From the NCBI GenBank assembly GCA_963971305.1, contig OZ020304.1, positions 4,712,001 through 4,776,000 of the forward strand: a stretch of 64,000 nt of DNA. The letters run 5' to 3'. Positions 33,502-45,616 of the stretch are shown one piece after another (the first letter of the stretch is position 1; each line of letters begins with the position of its first letter). The position numbers and the translations under genes were made by a program. This DNA is from Arcuatula senhousia (lineage: Eukaryota; Mollusca; Bivalvia; Mytilida; Mytilidae). Below the pieces are notes generated by a model. The model worked only from the letters and a program-made list of their open reading frames with translations, was not told the origin of the DNA and ran no database searches.

Positions 33502-34104
33502 AGGCAAGCGCCAGCGAAGCCTTTTGGAGTCTATAGAGTGGTGATGATTTTCGCGTTTTTTTTCTGTCTAGACGGAGTGATTTTCCTGCATCTAGGCTGG
33601 AATAAAATGCTTTATTTTCTATATTACTTTTCAATATTGGTTAACATGATATACACTTCTATAAATCTCAATTTTTATTGGCATTTTATATGACCGGCAC
33701 AAGTTTTATTTATTCCTTTGCATCTTACATGACGAACTTTTTAGTTAAAGGCGATAGAATATACATTATGTATTCATCTATTACTTGATTGGTTCGTATA
33801 AATATTTCTCTCATTTGATTGGTCAATGCATGGATTCAGATTCTAGCTTCACCATTCATAAAATCAGAACAAAATACACATCATTGGGACGAGTGCATTT
33901 TAATCGAAGGGGTGTTTCAATCGATACCGTTTTTACACGATACCTGTCTTGTGTGTGCAATTGTGTTCATTAACTTTTAAATTCTTCTTCGCTCACCAAA
34001 ATTAATAATTCGCAAACATTTTGAACAATATACTTTAACAGAGAATAAATCTATTATAGTTCTTATATATTTCGCTTGCCTTTAAACGCTTTAGCGCTTT
34101 GATT
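33502..34104. mobile_element. Insertion in C1q gene 1 coding exon
   Basis: Found by comparing the two C1q genes. Left end AGGCAAGCG. CGCTTGCCT lies near the right end (34073-34081), followed by 'ttaaacgctttagcgctttg', which also occurs (inverted) at 11805-11830. This suggests a dispersed inverted-end element. No transposase. A target duplication was not resolved. Confidence 0.6.
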
Positions 34105-34927
34105 CTTGAGAGCATCGGAGACTTGCGAACCAAGAGTGAGAGCTTGTACCAGAACTGGACTACAGAGAGTAAAACTCAACTGGGAAAGATTAGAAATGAT
34201 ATGAAGAAACTATCAATGGAGAGAATTCAAGGTCAGAAAAAAACTTTTTGGCATGACAAAAATTATCTATCAAGCTATTAACTATAAGCTCACTTCTACC
34301 TTTTAGAGTGGTGACTCTTGACATGTTATAATAAAGATTTTGTTATTAAAAGTAAAAATGAAATATACATGTTCACTAGAAAAAATAGGAAACGACAAAA
34401 AGACCCTATTTTTTTAAGGAAATATTCTGAACATGTTTCGGTCTCGTTAAGATCTCGTTTGGAAATAATTTTAAATCAATTAAAATTTTATGTACAATTG
34501 CATCAAATGTAAAACATATTTATGTATATCATAAATTGTCCCAAAAAAATTAAGAATGTCTGCATTGTAGTTTCGGGTAGCCGGGAAAATCTTCAAATCT
34601 TAAAGATTGTTTATGTTTAGTACAAAAGTAGTTAAGCAATTAGATATTTGAAATAAATAAATTAGATATTGGAAAAGAAACTATATTGCAAACGTGTATT
34701 GATATGTTGATTGGTACACGACCATCAGCTAGCTTTTGATTGGTAAATTACTGAATAGGATATCGTACCTGTAGCCGTGGCGAATCGCTATGTAACGATT
34801 ATCCCGTCTACAATTTACGCCATAAAAATACTAGTGGATTTATGTTAGATTTTTTCAAAAGAACAGGTAGGGGTAGAAAATTAATTTCATTAAAAGATTC
34901 ATTAATATCATTCGATCATTTTTGCTT

Positions 34928-35571
34928 CTTAAAGCACGAACCATTTTCTTTTGGTCGGGGGGGGGGGGGGGGGCTGGGATTTTTTGCAAAAAAAAATATT
35001 AGTTCCAATTTTTAGAGAAAAAAATAAAATGCTCCTAATCGAGCTGAAAAAAAAATAAATATTCATAAATTTCCCCCAAAAAATATATAATATACATCCT
35101 TTGAACTCAAATGATAAAAGCCTGATTTTTTTCTGCCTCGCTTCGCTCGGCATACATCAACATATTCATCATTGCCTTTGCAAAAGTTATAAAGTATATG
35201 TTTGTTTTGAATATGCATGTCTTCAAAATCAAAATACAATGGTCCAATGCACATTTCATCTCCTGTCGAGAGTTTGTCTGTATGACTTATTCCACATATC
35301 CCATTTGTCTTTAAAATATATGAAAGCTACTCACAATGAGAATAAATTAGTCCAAGAACTGGCCTAATTCACACAATTGATAAAATACCTGTAAACTTAC
35401 GAATAGAAAAACAAATGTTCAAAAAAAAATTTCTAAACTGGTCTGGAAAAAAAAAATGATTTTGTTTTGGGTAGAAAAAAAAATTGTAACTTTGATTTGC
35501 ACAGAAAAAAAAATAATATCAGGTTACAAAATCCCAGGCCCCCCACCATATGAAAATGGTTCGTGCCTAAG
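34928..35571. mobile_element. TIR element with G-run, in C1q gene 1 intron
   Basis: Inverted ends CTTAAAGCACGAACCATTTTC and CTTAGGCACGAACCATTTTC. Each is followed by a G-rich run and TGGGATTTT. Long A/T homopolymer runs lie inside. It is about 644 bp, non-autonomous, and lies in the 34232-36227 intron. Confidence 0.78.
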
Positions 35572-36324
35572 ACATATAGATATTTTCAACAAGTAACCAT
35601 AAAAATGAAGTTTTAACAATAAGCTGTGAAAAACTAAGAAACTCTGCATTTTTGTGAAAAATACTGGTACTACCAAAACACCACGATGAACATGGGACAA
35701 AACTTTTCTATATCCACACGTATTTATGAGAGATTATAAATTTCATTTCCATATTACTAGGAATAACCTTTCAGAAAGTATGGGAAAACATATTATACTC
35801 TGTGTGGAAGTTGTTTCTTAAAAGTAATAATAAAAATAGGCAAAACTCACAAAAATGAGGAAAATCTGTAGCAAAAAAAATCAACAGAAACCTTTTATTT
35901 TTTCTTACTATATTGCTTTTGTTGAGTGTGAACATAAAAAAGATCAAGGTTAGAAAAAAAGTTTAATATTTTAACATTTGGCTCGACCAGAGTACAGCCT
36001 TATTGAAGTTAAGGTTATGATGCTCAGCTGACAAGAACTCTTTACCAAAATATAACCCACAAAGTACTAGCGATTTAATTTATTATACAGCAGTGTTTTA
36101 TGGTTAGAAATATAATTTGTGTCATAAATAGTTTGGATCACAAATTGGTTTAATTAGCGGGCTGCTGTATTTCTGAAACAAAACAAAAAATAAAGTAACT
36201 GAGGACATTTTCTCTCTTTTTTTTCAGAGTTTCGACAAGACCTGGATAAAGGTAAAGTATTTTTGTTATATCCAGAACGAGTTAACATTTAAAGTCTTTT
36301 TTACCAATAAAACTGACTAATTTC

Positions 36325-36500
36325 AGGGCTGGATTTGAATTATATGCATTTTAATTAGACCTTGGGCCAATTGCAGAACCGCGAGCAGTGCCAAATGGCC
36401 TCGTTCTGCTGGCGGTTGTCCATTGTGGTTTTTCTAAATTGCAGTTTAATTGTGGGTTGTGTCGCGTACACTTATTCCACATCTCATTATTTTCTAATAT
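36325..36500 (+). repeat. Family R copy in C1q gene 1 intron
   Basis: 'cagggctggatttgaattat' to 'cgtacacttattccacatct'. It lies between the micro-exon and the C1q exon. Confidence 0.75.
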
Positions 36501-37559
36501 AAGAAAAAAATTTCAATTCAACCAAAAACAAAGAGAACCTCTGAGAAGCAGAAGCAAACAGGATTTTTAACAAAATTAAAGAGTTGGGATGATCACTTAC
36601 ATGTCCTAGAGAAAAGACGAAACTAGGCAAAAAAAAAACCGGGTGTATTGAAAGAGCCTGACAGAGTTCATGGAATGGTGAAGCAAAGTTATCTTTTATA
36701 GTTTATACTAACATTCTACAACACAACTTGCTCTAGTACGAACAACAATCACGGAAAAAATGTTTTAACTGCTTTAATTCTTTATTTAATCATAATTCAT
36801 TGCATATGGATAGTACTTAAATATGGTTTTGAATTTCCTTAATTGTTCTTTTAACTTATTACAAGTTACTACCAGCATGAATTTACCTTTCAGTGAAAGG
36901 CAGTGTAGTAGGACCATCAGCACCAGTGTTTAGTGCCAATAATTTAGTGTCGGATTCTAATTTGAAAGGAAAAAGAATGATATATCCAAACGTTGATATT
37001 AATGTCGGAGGCGGGTATGATGAATCAACCGGTGTTTTCACGGCTCCTTTTGCGGGGAAATACCTCTTTACAGCTCAAATGAGCGTTGAAGCGGGGGATT
37101 ATCTGAAACAAGAAATAATCGCAGCTGGGAAAACCATCGGTGTCCTTGTTTTTAAAAATACGTCTGACAAAGATGGCCTCTGTGTATCTGGTGATGGTGT
37201 TGCTGTTCTGTCCAAAGGTGACACGGTTTATGTTAAAACTACAGACGTTTCTTCGGACGGTGATTTGCTCTATGTCGGTGCTACTACTGGAAACTTTTTC
37301 AACGGAATTCTGATTCACTTATAAATGACGAAATCTGACTCGGATTGAAATTCATTGTTTGATTGTGCTTTGTTATTTTCTTTTATTTACTTATGTTTGT
37401 TTTATATGCTCCGTCTTTCGTCCAAAATCGGCTTACCTTTTGCTGTTTAAGATTACTTACTCCATTAAACCCAAGCTGGGTAAACTTCTAAAAATATCTA
37501 AGTGAGGCTATACGTTAAAAGGGTACTCTAATATAGGGTTTACTGCAGTAATGTTGGTA

Positions 37560-37613
37560 AATAAAACGAGTTGCTTTGGCAAAGAGTTCACCATTATATA
37601 AAACAGCAATAAA
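37560..37613 (+). terminator. Candidate poly(A) signals of C1q gene 1
   Basis: AATAAA at 37560-37565 and 37608-37613, about 240-290 bases after the stop codon. Confidence 0.4.
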
Positions 37614-37734
37614 ACTTTTTGAATATCAATATGTTAATTTCTGAAGTACATGTAACTAAATGTAAGTTTATCATATAACATCATGTCTTCATATCCAGTC
37701 GCCTTGTCACATGTTAACTCTACCCATGTACTCT

Positions 37735-38110
37735 ATCAATAGAAAATAATGAGATGTGGAATAAGTGTACGCGACACAGCCCACAATTAAACGGCAATTT
37801 AGAAAAAACCACAATGGACAACCGCCAGCAGCCTTCAACGAGGCCATTTGGCACTGCTCGCAGTTCTGCAATTGGCCCATGGTCTAAATAAAATGCATAT
37901 AATTCAAATCCAGCCCTGAAATAGTCACGGATAGACCCCCTTAAGCTTCTTAAACAAGGAACAGAAAACATCAAAGTACAAACGAAAGCTTTGTCAAAGA
38001 TTCCTGGCTTAGGACAGGTAATATGTGGCGGGGTTAAACTAGTTTTTTGGGGCCCAACCTTCCCCCTATCAATATTCCAAGACAAAGCACACAAACTAAA
38101 CACACAATAA
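37735..38110 (-). repeat. Family R, extended copy
   Basis: Collinear with 29925-30240: 'gagatgtggaataagtgtac', 'cattggcccatggtctaa' in related form, and 'ggggttaaactagttttttg'. A 188-codon minus frame across it (37720-38286) is a repeat read-through, not a gene. Confidence 0.75.
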
Positions 38111-38504
38111 AAATCAAATAGATCAAAGTCCAATTCCACTAGAGAGAACCTAAGACAAAAAACAAGAGCAAACAAAAGGACGGTAAAGGAACTCTCTATA
38201 GAACACTCGCTGTTACTGACAGCTAGCTGAGAATCATCAATCGACTGATGTAAAAAAATCAAACGTATCGATTTTAAATCCGACACAACACTTCAAACAA
38301 TAATGATTTAGTGAAGTGTCATCACACAAAACCGACACGCTTGATCGCTATAATGCTTAAAAATGACAATAGTAAAAACGTTTATGGAAGTTTTAAAGCA
38401 AGTATCAAGTTATCAATATTTCTGCCAAAAAAACACTAAATTCAAAGATTTAACCAAAATATTCAATTCATATCCTTTCCGTAATAAATTTTGAAGCCAA
38501 TTTT

Positions 38505-39800
38505 TCATTTCTTATGGATTGCTTTTAAATTTGTGCGCTTTATAAAAAACATTACCATTAAATTCAGGATGTGATATTCCTTTCACTATGAGAAAACGGC
38601 GTGTACAATTAATTTTTTCAATAAGAGATCGATACTTGTGGAAGAATTTAGAAAAAGATTTTACTAATTTGTGGTATCGATAACCTTGTTTTAATAATTT
38701 TTCAGTAATAAAACGGTTTTTATTATTAAAATCAGAAACAACACTGCAGATCCGAGCATATCTTACTAACTGTGAAATGTAAACCCCGTATGACGGCGCT
38801 AGTGGAACATCTCCTTCAAGAAAAGGGAAGTTTATAATAGGGAAGGTAAAGTCGTCACGTTTATCATATACTTTGAATTGTAATTTCCTGTCAATAATAC
38901 TTAAATCTAAATCTAAAAAAGGACATCTATCACCGGTGACGTGAGATTTGTTCAAGGTTAATTCAGAAGGATAAATTAGAAAATGAAGGATTGTTGAGTG
39001 CAAGAATGTTATCTAAATATCTAAAAGTATACATGTAATTGAAAGTTTCGATTAGGTTCTGTTTGTTGGAGTCTTTTTGTAATTTAGCCATAAATTGTGA
39101 TTCATAACAGTATAGAAAAAAGGTCGGCTATAAGTGGTGCACAATTAGTACCCATAGGAATACCAATAATTTGGCGATAAATTTGTTTACCAAAACGTAT
39201 GTAAATATTATCTAACAAATAATTTAGAGCAGTAATAGTTTCTGCATCAGTCCAGTTAATGTAACCTTTTTGAGTCTCGTTACTAAAATGATTTACTAAA
39301 TGATTTTGAAACTCTAGAACAGATATAATCACTTTTAGATTTGTCAAAACACCATTTAACCAAATATTCAAATTTCTTTTTAATCAGATTATGCGGAAGG
39401 TTAGTATATAAAGTAGAAAAATCGAAACTATCAACGGTATGGAAAGTATTTTCAAATGCACGAAGCAACCCTGCGTTTGCAGATATATTTGCAACCTGAG
39501 TTACTTGAAAAAAAGGGCATCCGAATGAGAATGGTCGGAAAGGGCAAAGGCCAAATCAGTAAACACAAATGAGACACGCACGAAGAGACAAACAACAAAA
39601 ACAACTGAATAGCTATCAGTCGTAACGAGAGTGTACTCAGGTGCTCCGGAAGAGTAAGCAGTTTCTGCTCGCTATAGCACATCCGTCGCCTTGCTAATGG
39701 TCAATTTTAGAGTGTGAAATCCGATAAAGGAGGAAAAAATACATGTAAAGCTCTATGAAAAACTATAATCTGCACTCATCTGAGAGATAGAAATCCCACA
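38505..39800 (-). pseudogene. Penelope-like retroelement: broken reverse transcriptase plus upstream block
   Basis: Reading from 39480 downward: FDFSTLYTNLP (RT motif A type), YINWTD..TITALNYLLDN, IGIPMGTNCAPLIADLF (motif B), then a frame change at a T-run near 39112-39118. Then RYLDN, where the RT catalytic box is normally YLDD, and a second frame break near 39000. Then CPFLDLDLSI, YDKRDDFTFPIINFPFLEGDVP, ISQLVRYARICS and KLLKQGYRYHKL. The order fits Penelope-like RTs common in bivalves; whether it belongs to the Naiad-type clade is inference. No GIY-YIG domain was found. 39500-39800 is the untranslated block whose fragments recur across the window. Confidence 0.8.
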
Positions 39801-42084
39801 TTTGTCTATGAGTGCATAATTTCTTGCATGTTGTTTTTAAGTGAACGCAACAACCGAGGAGCAACATAACCTGTGTTTGCAATTTGTTTGTTTTGTTTTT
39901 TTGTCAGACGGTACCGTAAATCGATGTAAGTCCAACAAGCTCTGGAATAAAGAATCAGTTGTGAAACGTAAACTGATTAAGTCAACTGAACTGAAAATAG
40001 CCTGCATATTTAGGCAGACTTGCCTTAACGAATTTCTGTTTCAAATGAAAAACACTTTTTCTGTGTAGTGCATTTGGTTCTGGGTTTGACTTGTTTTTGT
40101 TAAAACTTTGTGTACGAGCACTTTTTCATCGATACTTTCCGATGTATTATGCTTTGAATTCTGCTAATCAGAGTTACTCCTCGGAATATGAATAAACAGC
40201 ATAACCAAAGTAATCGTTTTACTGGCACTCGCTTTATATACTTTGCTTTTCATGATTCACTTTCAAAAGTTATTAAGTGATCCCCCCAAAAAAGTTACGC
40301 GTTTGTGTACTCCGGACATTTGTAAAATACTACAAAAGTACAAAATTCATCGTAAAAATAGAAGTTGTTCAAAATTATTCCGACAAAGCAAAACAAAAAA
40401 ACCAAAACATACTTTAGAGGTGACCCCAATTCTAAGTGTTAGACGTGTTAGACGTGTAAAGATGAATAACTAAATGTACAGGTATGAACTTCACGTTATC
40501 TGCTTAAGTAATCAAAGTACCGTTGGTACCATGTACTTGGAAGTCACATTTGAACGAAAGCAAGCGACTTGTGTTGTGGTTTTTAACTTTTTCGACAGAA
40601 GAAGACAATTACTGAATTACTGAATTACTGAAATAAATATATCTTTATTTATGTATATATATGAACCACGCTTTCTTACAACGATATGAAATCAAAATAA
40701 CTACATGTATTTTTCGGTAACTTTTATCTGAGAAAATCATTGGTTTAATTATCTCATCTTTTAAATAAAGCATTAATGGTTTTAAATTCTATAATTTGTA
40801 TATACCCGCTAAAATATATGACTAAAGTCACGTGATACACAAAATGTAATTTTTAAAAGGTTATGAAAAATATAGCAAATACTATATCATCATTTAAAAC
40901 GAAATAAATAAACAGATCAAGTAATAATCAGGGGTTATACTAATTGGTGTTGTGGTGATGTCGTTATCGTCGTTGTAGTCGTCTGTGGACACTTTGGTTT
41001 CCATGCGATAACTTAAATTTTGGTTAACCAATTGTTATACTTTTGGTATGATTGTTTTACCTACTAATGGAAGGCTGGTATTGTATTTGAATTTTGTGGC
41101 CTTTACCGGTTTAGAAAGAAAGTCCAAAAGGTGCAAAATGGATGTTTTACTAAAGTTTTTTTTTTCATCCGATTTTGATCATTGTATATTCATTGTATTC
41201 TCAATCAATAAAGTCTGTCAGCAAAATGTAACAATAGTTTTGTATCATCCACCTTTACATTGTTATGAGGGGTCAAAAAAGGACCACATAAAAAAAATCG
41301 AGTTTTTTATTTGTGTTCCGATTTTATTTAATTGAATCATTGAAAAAATCCCGGCATGCCTTTTTTCAATCCTACTCGTTTTTGTTGTTGAGAATTTAGA
41401 GGTCAAAAGGGTCAAAACTCCAATTATTAGAGTTTGTCTGGACAATTAATGGTTCTATTCAAGAATTTTAGTTGTAGTGGGCTGGCTAATTGTTACAGTT
41501 TTAAAATGATGTTTCTAACCACTAGAAAAAGTTGCTTTTTACAGTTAGGGATTGTTGCTCTTATTGTTTCAGCGAAAAAAGGGTCAAAAATAGTAAAATG
41601 GATGTTAAAACAAAACTGCTGTACAATGTTTATTTTTAATCCGATTTTGATCATTTCTTTCCCATTGTTTTCCTTAATAAATTATATCAACAAAATGAAA
41701 CAACAGTTTTGATGTATCTTGCACCATCACATTGCTACGAGGGGTTAAAAAGGAGCCGCACCAAAAACATTTCCGTCACAGTTTTTTCAACAACTACTTT
41801 TACATCTTGTAAATGGCACAGCTTATTGATATTAAGCATATAGGTATTATTAGTAGAAACATAATGGGGAAAATCACGAACTTCCATTTCGAATTGCAGG
41901 TGTGAAAGCGCTTTAAAAACAAGAGTGTAATCGATGGACCCACGGTTGAACATTTCTATATGACCTCAGCGTAGCGGCGGGAAGAAAAATCACCATAAAC
42001 TATATGGTAACACGTCCTTTGTATTGCTTTATACGGAAAATAAACAGGTCCCATATATTTGGTTTGTATATTATAATGTTAGCC
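39801..42084. other. Intergenic; diverged ~0.4 kb tandem duplication
   Basis: 41060-41290 and 41490-41770 share 'gtaaaatggatgtt..', 'atccgattttgatcatt' and 'cattgttatgaggggtcaaa' / 'cattgctacgaggggttaaa', a diverged two-unit tandem duplication. The minus frame at 41735-41953 looks coding-like but has no family match and abuts a family T repeat. Remaining sequence unrecognised. Confidence 0.45.
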
Positions 42085-42365
42085 CGCTCCGGCACCAACA
42101 CTTTTTTGTGTTGGAGAACACATCGAAGCTTTAAATTATCTGTTTAAATTTCAAAATTGTCCAAACCCTAAGGTTCTTCCTACCCCAGACATAGGTTGAT
42201 CATCTTAGTAATAATTTGGTTCCCCTGTTTGGTATTTTTGGTTTTACTGTTCTATGCTCTTCATAATCATATAGTGTTTGGCATTTTCAATATTTTTGGT
42301 AGAGCGCCTCTGATGTGTCTTGAAAAGACGAAAACGCGCCAGGCGTAGTTAAATTAATTGTCTGG
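42085..42365 (+). repeat. Family T copy
   Basis: 'gcccgctccggcaccaacac' through 'taccccagacataggttgat' to 'cgccaggcgtag'. Reverse complement of the copy at 14410-14700. Confidence 0.75.
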
Positions 42366-42689
42366 AACTTTGTTGTCATTTGTATTACTCTCTAAAAGCT
42401 GCAAAAATATGAAAATTAGAAAGTTTATCACAATAGTTATAGACCATCCCTTTATATATCGAAAATGTGTATATCAAATCATCCTAATATATCTATATAA
42501 TTACATCCCAGTTCTTTTCAAGTTTTGTTTTAACAGGGGTGATCTGAGCCAGTACCCTGTTCGTTTTTTTCCCAACTCTATTGTTCTTTTTCATTAAAAA
42601 TTTTGTTTTTCAAAGCACGTTTTTTAAGAAATGTTCACTGAGTTGGACATAGGAAAATTATAAAATCAACAACTAAGTTTTTTTTAAGA

Positions 42690-42765
42690 TTGAAATACAT
42701 AGTTCTCACTGGGATTTGAACGAGGGTGATATCCACTAGATCACAAAACCGCCGCAAGGCCGTAA
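42690..42765 (-). repeat. tRNA-like SINE head
   Basis: The minus strand has an A-box-like TGATCTAGTGG and a B-box-like GTTCAAATCCC with tRNA-like spacing. No acceptor stem closes, so this is a tRNA-derived SINE head rather than a tRNA gene. Confidence 0.5.
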
Positions 42766-42940
42766 ATTGCCTCCGATGAAAGAGGCGGGGTTCTGGGGCC
42801 GCCTATGCTCCCAGAAGCTATAGTTTTTTCATTAAAACAAATCCAGTTATCTTATAAAATCTGATACCATTTTCAATATTCATTTAGATAGTGTTAAACG
42901 AAAAGGCGCTGAATCCTATCTACTTTATATACTTTTCAGA

Positions 42941-43225
42941 AGGGGGCAACCATTTGATTTGTATGGGGTGCTATGGATATTTTCTTCGTCCTTTCTTTTT
43001 ATTTTCTGAAAAAGCTGAGCCTAAATTTATTTTTGGGCGCTTGCGCGCTCGCCATTTTTTTTCATTTACAAAGCTATTATAAATTTTCAGCCCAAAATAA
43101 CATCTTGCCTTCTTTTTTATTCAAAGCACTGTCCTGCCTTTTTATTTCTTGTTTTTGCCATCCTGCCTTTTTATCTTAAATTTCACCATAGCCCCCCCCC
43201 CCTAAAAATCAAATGGTCGGTCCCT
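42941..43225. mobile_element. Short TIR element (~285 bp)
   Basis: Left AGGGGGCAACCATTTGATT. Right (inverted) AGGGACCGACCATTTGATT, both followed by a G-run and GCTATGG. Interior repeats 'tgcctttttatt'. No coding capacity. Confidence 0.7.
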
Positions 43226-43516
43226 AAATATCCGATGCATGCTGCCAATGCCATTCATCTTGAGCCTGCATGTTTACATATTGGACATAAGGACTGTTTA
43301 TCATTAACATCTAAAATATACTGTTAGATAGGAAGAAGACCTCTTGCGATTTAAAATCTACTATCTTAAGTTCAATAATAAGACCGACAACATCGTTGCA
43401 AAAATTCACAAAGACACGCCATGACATCAGATTAACGAAAACTGAATCTACCAACCGTCAGTAAAAAATTGACCGACAGAGGATGGCAGCGACCAACTAA
43501 CAGACAAGTTTATTAC

Positions 43517-45611
43517 CACACTAGGTAAACGCTGTCCACGAGAGAAATGATATTTCGCGTTTTTTCTGTACTGATATTTCATGTTGTCTGGTTTACTGGC
43601 ATGGGTGGCTCATTTAACATGTTATTTTCGTGAGTTTTTACCTTTTTTAATACTGCTTTTTGTACAAAATTAAATCATTGAATATTTGTCTTGGACATAT
43701 TTGGTTAATCTTTAAAAAAATCAGCATAAAACAAAAGAAAAAAAAACAAATGAAGCATAATTACTAGAAAAACAGTGGAAACACAGTAATAACATAAGAA
43801 AAATTTACGGTTTTGAAGGAAAAGCTAGTGTAAATGCTTTTTGATAAAATCATTAGTCAGTATAATTCATAAATTTAATAATTTAATAGATTATTAACTG
43901 AAATTCAGCAATCTTAAAAATATTGACTGTACTGTTATTCTGTGTTCATGAAATCATTCTGTACTGTTACTTCGTGTATTAATCTATCAACACTGTACTG
44001 TTATTTCGTGATGTTTCAGTATTTCTTATACTGATCTTCTTTTACATGATTAAGTTACCATTGCGTTACTATCGTGATGCCACAGAGACCATAGATAGAG
44101 ATATTTTTTACAATACCAATAAGGTAAGCGACAGTAATGTCTTTACTCCCAAGCAGCACGAATTCGACTCGGCAATCAGAGAGATTAATATGAAAAGGGT
44201 GATAAAGTGAATTTAAACTGCCGTTTATATTGTATGTTGTGTCGCGTACATTTATTCCACATCTCTTCTATAAAATGATTATGAAGTGGAGATGCAAGAC
44301 CTACATCTATCGGGACGATATTTTGAACTGTCACTGTAAAAAGGAGGAATGGGTAGTTTCTGTCAATTTAGCCTATGCAAGTGATCCTATTAGTCCTAGT
44401 CTTGTGGAGACATACAGCATTATTCTTTAAGGTGCGAGGAACGTGACATTTCCCCAGCTACAATGTGCACCATATGCTGTCAGGGTTTCTGCATTATAGC
44501 CTGACAATTCCGGCATTTATTGTGACAGGGTTATCCCACTCAACCACCTTGGGCACACAACCCAGTCGCTGTGCGGATAAAGCGGCCTTACTCGACGTCA
44601 GGTTTTGAGTGCTCTGTAACTGGACTTTCACTTATAGAGGCATTTGTACTAGGAACCTATGCTGCATAAGCAGATTTCATTCGTGCAACATTAAATTTCC
44701 CATAAAACAATGTTGAAGTATATGAAGGTAGATCAAGAAATATTTTTAGGGGGGTTAATGTACGTGAACGTAGTATTATTCATGGAATTGAGTTGAGAAG
44801 AAAGTACATCGAATATCAAAATGTCGATTTCCAAGTATTTTTTTTTGTGTGGTATAAATAAGATTGCAATGTTGTTAAATTAAAAAAAGTCTATTCTAAA
44901 AAAAATGTAAACTGTTAGAATAGTTACTTGCCTATCTGGCTGTAATATGATTGTATTGTGTAACAAGGGGCAGCACCAAGCCATGCTATGGATACTCCAA
45001 CTCGACCATTAGGAAAACAGGAGGTAGTATATATAACAAGTTACATTGCCTTGCATGTGTATATGACAGTAAGTCAATCTTGCAATTAGAAATCTGTTTT
45101 TATATACGATTGAAATGTTCAAGAACACAGAATATCAGTACAGTTTAACAGAAATAACAGTACAGTAAGATTTTGACAGGCAAATCGGAACAGGAAATAT
45201 CAGTACAGTAGGTTCTCTGTTACGAGCATTTTCTACGATTTATAATAAGGAAGAAGGGGTGTAATTGCAATTTGGGTAAATAGTAATCCTGTTTTGAAGT
45301 GTTTTGAATCGCCGTTCATTTAAAATATTAGAAAAAATGGTAAATTATCGTCAATTATTTAAAGACCATACATCTGCTAAAAAAATACAAATATTGTTGA
45401 TAAAGTACCAAATAATTTCATTAAAACTGAAAGAAGATGGAAATATATCTTTGAAAAAGACATAGGGTCACCATATACGATTCCATGCTTCATTTAGTTA
45501 ACATTAACGCCGATTTTAGTCCTGATGTCCAATGTCAACAACAATCCGAAATATCCGTACAGTGAAAACGCGAAATATCTTTGCTCTCGCGGACAGCGTT
45601 TACCTAGTGTG
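43517..45611. mobile_element. Non-autonomous DNA transposon, ~2.1 kb, CACACTAGG ends
   Basis: The ends are inverted repeats of about 75 bp starting CACACTAGGTAAACGCTGTCC, with ATATTTCGCGTTTT and CTGTAC(T/G)GATATTTC inside. Exact ATTAC copies flank both sides (43512-43516 and 45612-45616), a 5-bp target duplication. Subterminal TACTGTTATTTCGTG-type motifs repeat at the left (43925-44020) and inverted at the right (45130-45215). No transposase frame remains. A family S SINE (44120-44620) is nested inside. The 5-bp duplication and CAC start recall Transib or CACTA-type elements; assignment is inference. Confidence 0.8.
44120..44620 (-). repeat. Family S SINE nested in the transposon, itself carrying a family R piece
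   Basis: Reverse-strand match: 'tttactcccaagcagcacga', 'gtgcgaggaacgtgaca', 'caaccaccttgggcacacaa' and 'cgacgtcaggtttt' correspond to 4960-5370. 44215-44265 is a family R end (gtcgcgtacatttattccac) inserted in it. Confidence 0.7.
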
Positions 45612-45616
45612 ATTAC

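Larger units (their letters stand above)
33208..37324 (+). pseudogene. C1q-domain protein gene 1, first exon interrupted by ~600 bp insertion
   Basis: Segments: 33208-33501 (signal peptide about 1-22, then coiled-coil-like charged helix; NTT sequon), insertion 33502-34104, 34105-34231 (end of coiled coil), micro-exon 36228-36251 (24 nt), C1q exon 36894-37324. The partner gene at 49.2-54.5 kb is continuous across the insertion point (VFL..), so the insertion is secondary. Its 603 bases keep frame between codons but contain stops, the first ending at 33693. The boundaries lack a convincing GT..AG, so the transcript probably encodes a truncated 161-residue protein with the C1q domain lost. Splicing it out as a new intron is not excluded. 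The C1q domain (residues GPSAPVF ... GILIHL) has the usual GGGYD..TGVFTAP..G.YLF core. Product class: secreted C1qDC lectin-like protein of innate immunity. Confidence 0.75.

Noticed and set aside
33785..33973. Separate 62-codon gene in the C1q insertion
   Set aside because: It falls in the inserted segment, has no motif and no start context.
37720..38286. 188-codon minus-strand ORF
   Set aside because: It runs through a family R repeat that recurs at 29925-30240 and elsewhere. No domain and no codon-like composition.
41735..41953. 72-codon minus-strand frame as an exon
   Set aside because: Moderately coding-like but without a family match, and it adjoins a family T repeat, so it may be element sequence.
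42690..42765. tRNA gene
   Set aside because: A- and B-box-like sequences are present but no acceptor or anticodon stem closes; better explained as a SINE head.
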